This document shows, one piece after another, positions 1 to 4,834 of a stretch of DNA of 11,107 nt. Source of the stretch: Thermohalobaculum sp039185235 (GTDB lineage: Bacteria > Pseudomonadota > Alphaproteobacteria > Rhodobacterales > Rhodobacteraceae). The DNA is taken from assembly GCA_039185235.1 (NCBI GenBank), contig JBCDAS010000127.1:1-11107 (forward strand), written 5' to 3'. Position 1 is the first letter of the stretch. Every line of letters begins with the position of its first letter. The notes beneath the pieces are model-generated. The model made no database searches, was not told the DNA's origin, and saw only the letters and a list, made by a program, of their open reading frames with translations. Position numbers and translations under genes: made by a program.

Positions 1-77
1 CGCAAAAAATCCTTGTCCGAGATCACCCCGGTCTGGCGCATGGTGTCGAGTTTCTCGAGTTCATCAGCAAGCGACAT
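1..77 (-). CDS. SHOCT-like small protein, N-terminal part (runs off the window)
   Basis: Reading the minus strand from an ATG at 77-75 gives MSLADELEKLDTMRQTGVIS followed by DKDFLR, open to the window edge, so only the first 26 residues are visible. The pattern of a leucine-rich helix (DELEKL), a short linker and then GVIS-DKDF matches the SHOCT motif, a short helical oligomerisation module of the form L..L..L...GvIt..EFe, usually found at protein ends. A purine-rich GGGGGAAG lies 5 nt before the ATG (89 to 82), which supports the start. The gene is divergent from the small plus-strand ORFs that begin at 162. The function of the whole protein cannot be judged from this fragment; the SHOCT reading rests on about 20 residues and is moderate. 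Confidence 0.6.
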   Translation of the reverse strand, partial: MSLADELEKLDTMRQTGVISDKDFL

Positions 78-100
78 GATCTTCCCCCGTTTCACATCGA

Positions 101-130
101 ATTATGTGGGAATTGCCGGGCGGGATGCAA
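101..130 (-). promoter_or_regulatory. Candidate sigma70-type promoter for the SHOCT-like gene
   Basis: On the minus strand TTGCAT (130 to 125) and CATAAT (106 to 101) are separated by 18 nt and lie 24 nt upstream of the ATG at 77. The match to TTGACA/TATAAT is 4/6 and 5/6. The -10 falls inside a small inverted repeat, CACAT (93-97) and ATGTG (104-108) with a 6-nt loop, which could be an operator. Prediction by eye only. Confidence 0.35.
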
Positions 131-161
131 GAAGCGGCGTTTTGGCGGGGAGGCTGGCTGG

Positions 162-497
162 ATGACCGTGCTCTCCGATCCAGTGCGCGTGAGCTGTGAT
201 TGCGGAGCGGTTGAACCCTCGGTCGTGCTGGGCAATGCGTTGGATCATCTGTGGCATCGCGACGGCTCGAGGCGGCGGGCGCCCTGCGCCTCGGTTCCAG
301 AGGAGGCGATCACGGTGATCAAGTGCAAAACGCTGAGGTGCGCTCGGGTCGGGACCCGTGTGGCGGAGTATTCCGTCTGCTCGGACTGCGAGGGTCATAC
401 CCGTAACGCGCCGACTTGGTCCGGGATCGACGCGGACGCGATCGTGCGCTTGCATCCACGCGACGTGACGGCCGATGGCCGGGCGGAGGCTGTGTGA
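162..497 (+). CDS. Unrecognised Cys-rich small protein, possible zinc ribbon
   Basis: This 111-residue ORF is not recognised. It has seven cysteines: C12 and C14 (CDC), C42, then C55/C60 and C73/C76 arranged as C-x4-C-x12-C-x2-C, which could bind zinc. There is no membrane segment or signal peptide. A GGGGAGG (147-153) sits 8 nt before the ATG at 162. A second, equally good site, AGAGGAGG (299-306), sits 8 nt before an in-frame GTG at 315, which would give a 60-residue protein holding only the C-terminal four cysteines. The first 50 residues look less protein-like than the rest, so the shorter form is a real alternative. The stop codon overlaps the next ATG as TGATG, so translation is probably coupled to the membrane protein that follows. 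No function is proposed. Confidence 0.45.
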   Translation: MTVLSDPVRVSCDCGAVEPSVVLGNALDHLWHRDGSRRRAPCASVPEEAITVIKCKTLRCARVGTRVAEYSVCSDCEGHTRNAPTWSGIDADAIVRLHPRDVTADGRAEAV

Positions 498-748
498 TGG
501 CGTATTTCTCAGGTTTGCTCGCAGCCATTTGCGGAGTGATCGTGCTCTTACTCCTGCCCGGATACCTGGTGCTGCTGGCCTTAGGCCTGGCTTTGGTGGG
601 ACCTTTGGGAGGTGACGGCGGCTTTTGGGGCGCATTTGCGACCGAGTTGGAACGGCTGCCTGCCTGGGTATGGGCGGCGGTCATCGTGTCGGCACTCTAC
701 TGCATATGGTTCACCTGTTGGGATCTGATCCCGGGGAGAAAGGGCTGA
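497..748 (+). CDS. Small two-helix membrane protein, unrecognised
   Basis: The 83-residue product has two clear hydrophobic segments, about residues 5-36 (possibly a re-entrant or long helix with a central Pro-Gly) and 57-74, joined by a Gly-rich loop with FWGAFATELERLP. The tail, WDLIPGRKG, is short and basic. The start at 497 is supported by GGAGG (485-489) 7 nt upstream and by the TGATG overlap with the preceding stop; a longer ORF that begins at 416 lacks such a site. The stop at 746-748 again overlaps the next ATG as TGATG. Small membrane proteins with this kind of tight packing are common in phage, conjugative and toxin-type gene runs, but nothing in the sequence identifies which, if any, applies. 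Confidence 0.6.
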   Translation: MAYFSGLLAAICGVIVLLLLPGYLVLLALGLALVGPLGGDGGFWGAFATELERLPAWVWAAVIVSALYCIWFTCWDLIPGRKG

Positions 749-825
749 TGGCAAACCTCGCCCGCATCCGCAATCTGGACCGCGATGGAAATCGTCGCGC
801 GGCCCCAACTTGGAGTTGGGAGTAG
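748..825 (+). CDS. 25-residue micro-ORF in the small-gene chain
   Basis: An ATG at 748, sharing its first base with the preceding stop (TGATG), opens a 25-codon frame beginning MANLARIRNLDRDGNRR and ending APTWSWE before TAG at 823-825. GGGGAG (733-738) lies 9 nt upstream. The peptide is basic in the middle (six Arg) with a Trp-Ser-Trp near the end and no membrane segment. It could be a real small protein, a leader that couples translation into the next gene at 828, or chance. The next ATG starts 2 nt after this stop, so ribosomes finishing here could restart there. Confidence 0.4.
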   Translation: MANLARIRNLDRDGNRRAAPTWSWE

Positions 826-827
826 CG

Positions 828-1073
828 ATGTCGCCATCACAGTCAATTCGACACGGTGTGATGCTGTCCTGCGTGTTTGCCGGTTTTGCTCTGCTGATGT
901 TTGGGGGCGGTTTGGCAGTGGTTGGAGCCAGCGCGGCCCATCACCAGGGTTTGCACGGTGCGGATTTTCAAGACGCTGTGGGCGCTGCCGCGATAGGAGT
1001 GGGCTTGTCTGGGATCGGCATGGCCGTGGCACTTTGGTCTTGGTATCAGATCCGGGCCAGGCGCCACCTATGA
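828..1073 (+). CDS. Small two-helix membrane protein, unrecognised
   Basis: The 81-residue product has two hydrophobic segments, about residues 11-36 and 51-71, separated by a His-containing loop (AAHHQGLHGADF), and ends in the basic tail YQIRARRHL. The N-terminus is polar and basic. The start at 828 was chosen over an upstream in-frame ATG at 810 because GGGAG (818-822) lies 5 nt before it and because it follows the micro-ORF stop by 2 nt. It is the last gene in the chain; the next coding start, livM, is 93 nt downstream on the same strand with no obvious terminator between them, so read-through into the transporter genes is possible. Family and function are not recognised. Confidence 0.6.
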   Translation: MSPSQSIRHGVMLSCVFAGFALLMFGGGLAVVGASAAHHQGLHGADFQDAVGAAAIGVGLSGIGMAVALWSWYQIRARRHL

Positions 1074-1150
1074 CAGGGAAACGACAGCATAGCTCGGGTC
1101 TGAATGACTTGACGTCGAATGGGTGCGCTTTGGAAGCGCAGACCACATTG

Positions 1151-1155
1151 GGAGG
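1151..1155 (+). promoter_or_regulatory. Ribosome binding site that fixes the livM start
   Basis: GGAGG lies 11 nt before the ATG at 1167 and favours this start over the in-frame upstream codon at 1119, which has no such site and would add 16 residues unlike the family's usual N-terminus. Confidence 0.6.
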
Positions 1156-1166
1156 AAGAAGAACAG

Positions 1167-2243
1167 ATGTTTTACCGCGAAGCTGGTGAGTTCAAAACAT
1201 CCTACGTAGCTGATCAGGCGACGTTTCCGATCCGGTTTGACCTTTGGCGGTTTTGGCTGGTGGTGGGTGTGGCCTTTCTGATCGTGCCGATGTTCATCAA
1301 CTCCTATTGGGAGAAGGCGATCCTGTTGCCGTTCCTGATCTATGGGATGGCGGCTTTGGGGCTGAATATCCTGACCGGGTATTGCGGGCAGGTGAGCCTG
1401 GGGACCGGGGGATTTATGGCCGTTGGGGCTTATGCCTCCTATAAGCTGATGACCGGCATGCCGTGGCTGGATATGACGGTGGTGATCCTGCTTTCGGGCT
1501 TTATCACGGCGGGGGTTGGGATCCTGTTTGGGCTGCCGAGTTTGCGGATTAAGGGCTTCTATCTGGCGGTGGCGACGCTTGCGGCGCAGTTCTTCTTGGT
1601 CTGGCTCTTCAACAAGTGGGAGTGGGCCTATAACTACTCGCCGACCGGGCAGATTACGGCGCCGCCGCGCACGGCCTTTGGGATCGAGGTGACGGGGCCC
1701 GAAACGGCGCCTTGGGCAACCTATATGTTCTGCCTGCTGTTCCTCTTTGTCTTCGGTTGGGCCGCGACGAACCTGGTGCGCGGGCGGATTGGGCGGTCTT
1801 GGATGGCGATCCGGGATATGGATATCGCGGCTGAGATCATCGGGGTGAACCCGCTGATGGCGAAACTGTCGGCTTTCGCGATCTCGAGCTTCTATATCGG
1901 GATCGCCGGCGCGCTCTATTTCGCGGTCTGGAATGGGGCGGCGGAGCCCACCGAGAGTTTCGCGATCGACAAATCCTTTGATGTGCTCTTCATGATCATT
2001 CTGGGCGGGCTCGGCTCGATCTTTGGGAGCTTGGTGGGGGCGGCGTTCATCGTGCTCTTGCCGGTCTTCTTCAAGAACGTGCTGGTGGGGGCGTTCGGCT
2101 GGCCGACCGATATTGCCGAGCACTTCCAAATCGTCATCGTGGGCGGGTTGATCATTTTCTTTTTGATCAAGGAGCCCCATGGGCTGGCGGCATATTGGCG
2201 ATTGGCAAAAGAGAAATTGCGCCTTTGGCCATTCCCGCACTAA
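1167..2243 (+). CDS. livM: Branched-chain amino acid-type ABC transporter permease (LivM family)
   Basis: This 358-residue inner-membrane protein is one of the two permease subunits of a HAAT-family importer; with LivH it would form the pore for a solute delivered by the periplasmic binding protein, powered by LivG/LivF. It has about nine to ten hydrophobic segments, starting near residue 28. Family marks are GLNILTGYCGQVSLGTGGFMAVGAYA-type sequence (about 65-90), the GLPSLRIKGFYLAVATLA stretch (122-139), and the cytoplasmic coupling loop GRSWMAIRDMDIAAEIIGVN (209-228), which contacts the ATPases. GGLGSIFGSLVGA (280-292) is also typical. Length is normal for the group. A 74-nt gap separates it from the binding-protein gene. 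The partner livH, normally directly upstream, is not there; unrecognised tiny genes occupy that place. Substrate cannot be told from sequence. Confidence 0.9.
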   Translation: MFYREAGEFKTSYVADQATFPIRFDLWRFWLVVGVAFLIVPMFINSYWEKAILLPFLIYGMAALGLNILTGYCGQVSLGTGGFMAVGAYASYKLMTGMPWLDMTVVILLSGFITAGVGILFGLPSLRIKGFYLAVATLAAQFFLVWLFNKWEWAYNYSPTGQITAPPRTAFGIEVTGPETAPWATYMFCLLFLFVFGWAATNLVRGRIGRSWMAIRDMDIAAEIIGVNPLMAKLSAFAISSFYIGIAGALYFAVWNGAAEPTESFAIDKSFDVLFMIILGGLGSIFGSLVGAAFIVLLPVFFKNVLVGAFGWPTDIAEHFQIVIVGGLIIFFLIKEPHGLAAYWRLAKEKLRLWPFPH

Positions 2244-2264
2244 GGTAGCCCCAATCAACGAAAA

Positions 2265-2280
2265 TCCCGGTTGAACGGGA
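2265..2280 (+). promoter_or_regulatory. Small intercistronic hairpin ahead of the binding-protein gene
   Basis: TCCCG (2265-2269) and CGGGA (2276-2280) can pair around a 6-nt loop in the livM-binding protein gap. It lacks a following T-run. Such hairpins often mark RNA processing or stabilise the abundant binding-protein mRNA; that role is inferred only. Confidence 0.3.
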
Positions 2281-2317
2281 AGCAACACATGCTTGAAAAC
2301 CTAGGGAGGAGAACAGC

Positions 2318-3604
2318 ATGAAATCTTTGAAACTGGCTTTGGCTGCTGCTGCATCGATTGCGGTTGCAGCGCCTGCGGCGGCGGATCTTGTGTTCCCGCT
2401 GCTAAGCTATCGCACTGGGCCTTATGCGCCAAATGGCATTCCGTATGCGGATGGCTTCACCGACTATATGACGCTGTTGAACGAGCGCGATGGCGGCATC
2501 GGTGGGGTTCCGGTGAACGTGCTGGAATGTGAGACCGGCTATAACACGGAGAAGGGTGTTGAGTGCTATGAGTCGACCAAGGGTCAAGGCTCGCTGGTCT
2601 ATTTCCCGCTCTCGACCGGGATCACCTATCAGCTGATCCCAAAGACCACCGCCGATGACATCCCGATGCACACCATGGGCTATGGCCGGACCTCGGCTGC
2701 CGATGGCTCGGTGTTCAGTCACACGTTCAACTTCCCGGGCACTTACTGGGACGCAGCCTCGATCATCGTGAAGCATATGATGGATGTCGAAGGCGGCAGC
2801 CTGGACGGCAAGAAGATCGCGCTGGTCTATCACAACTCCGCCTATGGCAAGGAGCCGATCCGGACCTTGGAGGAGCTGTCGAAGAAGCATGGCTTTGAGC
2901 TGGTGCTGCTGCCGGTCGACCACCCGGGTCAGGAGCAGAAAGGCACTTGGCTGCAGGTCCGCAAGGAGCGTCCGGATTTCGTGACCATGTGGGGCTGGGG
3001 CGTGATGAACCAGGTGGCGATCAAGGAAGCTGCCTCGATCCGCTTCCCGATGGATCGTTTCATCGGTGTCTGGTGGTCCGCCTCTGAGAACGATGTGCTG
3101 CCCTCGGGCGATGCGGCAAATGGCTATAAGGCGATTGCGCTGCATAACACGGGCACGGGCTTTGGGATCTATGAGGACCTGAAGAAGCACGTCTGGGACA
3201 CGGGCAAAGCGGCTGGTGCGGGCGATCAGGCGGGTACGGTGCTCTATAACCGGGGCCTCTTGCAGGCGGCCTTGCTGGCCGAGGCTGCGGCGAATGCACA
3301 GAAAGTCTCGGGCAATGCAGAGATCTCGCCCGCCGATATGCGCATGGGCATGGAGAGCCTCAAGATCGATCAGGCCCGCTGGGGCGCGATGGGTCTGGAG
3401 AACTTCACCGTCGATATCAGCGTGAGCTGTGCCAACCATGGCGGCCCGGGCCTGGGTGCGATCCAGCAATGGGATGCGAGCACGCAGACCTGGTCGCTGA
3501 TCACCGGCTTCGTGGGTGCTGATCGGGAGATCGTCGATGCGCTGATCGCTGAAGATGCGGCGGCCTATGCGGCGGAAAGCGGTGTGACCCCACGCTCCTG
3601 CTAA
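2318..3604 (+). CDS. Periplasmic substrate-binding protein of the Liv/HAAT ABC importer
   Basis: The 428-residue product is the solute receptor of the importer. Residues 1-22 form a classic Sec signal peptide: two lysines, an alanine-rich hydrophobic core and an APAAA-D cleavage site, giving a mature protein of about 406 residues. The mature part begins with the type I periplasmic-binding fold (LVFPLLSYRTGPYAPNG, a first lobe with the ligand-binding Tyr-Arg-Thr-Gly region, and GKKIALVYHNSAYGKEP near 164-180 starting the second lobe). Cys71/Cys83 and Cys371/Cys428 could form disulfides. A strong AGGGAGGAG (2303-2311) lies 6 nt before the ATG, fitting the need for excess binding protein. It belongs to the amino-acid/amide/urea-type family (Peripla_BP_6-like), but its ligand is not predictable by eye, so livJ/livK is not assigned. 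Confidence 0.9.
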   Translation: MKSLKLALAAAASIAVAAPAAADLVFPLLSYRTGPYAPNGIPYADGFTDYMTLLNERDGGIGGVPVNVLECETGYNTEKGVECYESTKGQGSLVYFPLSTGITYQLIPKTTADDIPMHTMGYGRTSAADGSVFSHTFNFPGTYWDAASIIVKHMMDVEGGSLDGKKIALVYHNSAYGKEPIRTLEELSKKHGFELVLLPVDHPGQEQKGTWLQVRKERPDFVTMWGWGVMNQVAIKEAASIRFPMDRFIGVWWSASENDVLPSGDAANGYKAIALHNTGTGFGIYEDLKKHVWDTGKAAGAGDQAGTVLYNRGLLQAALLAEAAANAQKVSGNAEISPADMRMGMESLKIDQARWGAMGLENFTVDISVSCANHGGPGLGAIQQWDASTQTWSLITGFVGADREIVDALIAEDAAAYAAESGVTPRSC

Positions 3605-3612
3605 GACCAACC

Positions 3613-3635
3613 GGCGGCGCCGCAGAGGCGCCGCC
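3613..3635 (+). terminator. GC-rich hairpin after the binding-protein gene (attenuator or partial terminator)
   Basis: GGCGGCGCC (3613-3621), loop GCAGA (3622-3626) and GGCGCCGCC (3627-3635) form a perfect 9-bp stem 8 nt after the stop. The first T-run (GTTTTTTG, about 3653-3659) is about 17 nt away, too far for a canonical intrinsic terminator. It more likely lowers transcription of the downstream ATPase genes or protects the 3' end of the binding-protein mRNA. Confidence 0.6.
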
Positions 3636-3689
3636 CCCTCCATTCGTTTGATGTTTTTTGCGATCAACGCGTCAGGACGGACAGGGCAT

Positions 3690-3884
3690 ATGGACGAGAT
3701 CTCGATTGCGGGCCTTTTGGTCCTGACCTTCAAGCTGGGGGTTTTCGCGCTTCTGGTGCTGCATGCCCGCCAGGCGCGGCATATGGCCGATGAGGCGCGG
3801 GCAGAGGAGGCCGCGCGGGCCGAGGCGGCGCGCCAAGCGTCGAAGCCAAAGCTGTTGCCAGCCCCAATGCGCGAGGCTGCCTAA
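3690..3884 (+). CDS. 64-residue single-pass membrane protein inside the Liv operon
   Basis: The product starts MDEISIAGLLVLTFKLGVFA, has one hydrophobic helix (about residues 6-24), then a charged Ala/Glu/Arg-rich segment (about 26-50, likely helical or coiled coil) and a short Pro/Lys tail. The predicted topology is a short outside N-terminus and a cytoplasmic C-terminus. The start at 3690 has AGGACGG (3674-3680) 9 nt upstream; extending to 3648-3651 would add 13 to 14 residues without a ribosome site. Its TAA overlaps the livF ATG by one base (TAATG), so translation of the two is probably coupled. Its place between the receptor and ATPase genes suggests an accessory role for the transporter, for instance in assembly, but the family is not recognised. 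Confidence 0.7.
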   Translation: MDEISIAGLLVLTFKLGVFALLVLHARQARHMADEARAEEAARAEAARQASKPKLLPAPMREAA

Positions 3885-4720
3885 TGCTGGATGAAGCCGT
3901 CAGCACGGATGCGAAGACCGAAACCCTGCTCGATGTGAACAATGTCGAGGTGATCTATAACCATGTGATCCTGGTTCTGAAGGGTGTCAGCCTGCAGGTG
4001 CCAAAAGGGGGGATCACCGCGCTTTTGGGTGGCAATGGCGCGGGCAAGACGACAACGCTCAAGGCTGTGTCGAACCTTTTGCACTCGGAACGCGGTGAGG
4101 TGACGAAGGGTACGATCTCCTATCGCGGGCAGTTGATTGCGGAGCTGAACCCGGCCGAACTGGTCAAACGCGGCGTGATCCAAGTGATGGAAGGCCGGCA
4201 TTGCTTTGAGCACCTGACGGTGGAAGAGAACCTGATGACCGGCGCCTATACGCGAACAGACGGGCGCGGCGCGATCGCGGCGGATCTGGAGAAGGTCTAC
4301 ACCTATTTCCCGCGCCTGCGCGAGCGGCGTAAATCTCAGGCGGGCTATACCTCGGGCGGTGAGCAGCAGATGACCGCGATTGGCCGCGCGCTGATGTCAG
4401 CGCCGGAGACGATCTTGCTGGACGAGCCCTCGATGGGCCTGGCGCCGCAGCTGGTGGAAGAGATCTTCGAGATCGTGAAATCCTTGAATGAGCAGGAGGG
4501 GGTGAGCTTCCTCCTCGCCGAGCAGAACACCAATGTGGCGCTGCGCTATGCCCATTACGGCTATATCCTCGAGAGCGGCCGTGTTGTGATGGACGGCCCC
4601 GCGACGGAGCTGCGCGAGAACCCGGATGTGAAGGAATTCTACCTCGGCATGTCCGACCAGGGCCGCAAAAGCTTCCGCGAAGTCCGCTCCTACCGCCGCA
4701 GAAAGCGCTGGCTGAGCTAG
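3884..4720 (+). CDS. livF: Branched-chain amino acid-type ABC transporter ATP-binding protein (LivF family)
   Basis: This 278-residue cytoplasmic ATPase would pair with LivG to power the importer. Visible motifs, in order: Walker A GGNGAGKTT (49-57), Q-loop Gln100 in VIQVMEGR, signature TSGGEQQM (156-163, with Thr in place of the usual Leu), Walker B ILLDEP (177-182) with SMGLAP after it, and the switch region AEQN (212-215), where LivF proteins carry Gln rather than the usual His. The length is somewhat above E. coli LivF because of an N-terminal extension of about 14 residues and a basic C-terminal tail (RSYRRRKRWLS). The start shares a base with the upstream stop (TAATG). The stop codon TAG (4718-4720) lies inside the left end of a 114-bp inverted-repeat element. 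The family assignment is firm; the substrate is not known. Confidence 0.93.
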   Translation: MLDEAVSTDAKTETLLDVNNVEVIYNHVILVLKGVSLQVPKGGITALLGGNGAGKTTTLKAVSNLLHSERGEVTKGTISYRGQLIAELNPAELVKRGVIQVMEGRHCFEHLTVEENLMTGAYTRTDGRGAIAADLEKVYTYFPRLRERRKSQAGYTSGGEQQMTAIGRALMSAPETILLDEPSMGLAPQLVEEIFEIVKSLNEQEGVSFLLAEQNTNVALRYAHYGYILESGRVVMDGPATELRENPDVKEFYLGMSDQGRKSFREVRSYRRRKRWLS

Positions 4721-4830
4721 AGCAAAACCGGATCTGACTGAGGCAGTCAGATCGTAGGATTGTGCACAAGCATTTGAAGCTGGCCAAAATCCTTTTCAAC
4801 CTGATTCAGGTTGGAAAGGATTTGCTCTAG
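4717..4830. repeat. 114-bp inverted-repeat element (MITE/REP-like) between convergent genes
   Basis: The ends, CTAGAGCAAA (4717-4726) and TTTGCTCTAG (4821-4830), are perfect 10-bp inverted repeats. Inside are two strong hairpins: GATCTGACTG (4731-4740) with CAGTCAGATC (4744-4753) around AGG, and an 18-bp stem, 4787-4804 with 4806-4823, with one G-U pair. A palindrome TGTGCACA (4761-4768) lies between them. It encodes nothing. If CTAG at each end is read as a 4-bp target duplication, the element proper is AGCAAA...TTTGCT, which would fit mobilisation by an IS5-group transposase (these favour CTAG/YTAR targets); this is inference. It fills the gap between livF and the hydrolase gene almost exactly and its hairpins would work as a two-way transcription barrier. 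Similar repeats are expected elsewhere in the genome but cannot be checked here. Confidence 0.7.
4787..4823. terminator. Strong hairpin that could end transcription from both sides
   Basis: The arms 4787-4804 and 4806-4823 are complementary over 18 bp with one G-U pair. On the plus strand the stem ends in ATTT just before GCTCTAG, and on the minus strand it is followed by GGCC after TTT, so neither side has a long T-run. It lies after livF and after the convergent hydrolase gene, where a shared terminator is expected. Confidence 0.45.
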
Positions 4831-4834
4831 GGGC

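Noticed and set aside
125..199. 24-codon frame from an ATG at 125 as another member of the small-gene chain
   Set aside because: It overlaps the ORF at 162 in another frame and has no good RBS; too short to support.
102..635. Minus-strand ORF of 177 codons over the small-gene chain
   Set aside because: Arg/Pro/His-rich composition and no clear RBS; it fits a shadow frame. If the plus-strand small ORFs prove false it should be reconsidered.
1109..1137. TTGACG as a -35 box for livM
   Set aside because: At 17 nt spacing the -10 position reads GGAAGC, with no TA-rich match.
1124..1140. TGCGCTT-TGG-AAGCGCA hairpin before livM as a terminator
   Set aside because: No T-run follows and it lies right before the livM RBS; it might influence translation, but a terminator call is not supported.
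1068..2288. Long minus-strand ORF (406 codons) opposite livM
   Set aside because: Its product is His/Pro/Arg/Asp-rich low-complexity sequence typical of the reverse frame of a high-GC membrane-protein gene.
2402..3733. Long minus-strand ORF (443 codons) opposite the binding-protein gene
   Set aside because: Arg/His/Ala/Ile-rich sequence without a family pattern; the plus-strand gene has signal peptide, RBS and family motifs.
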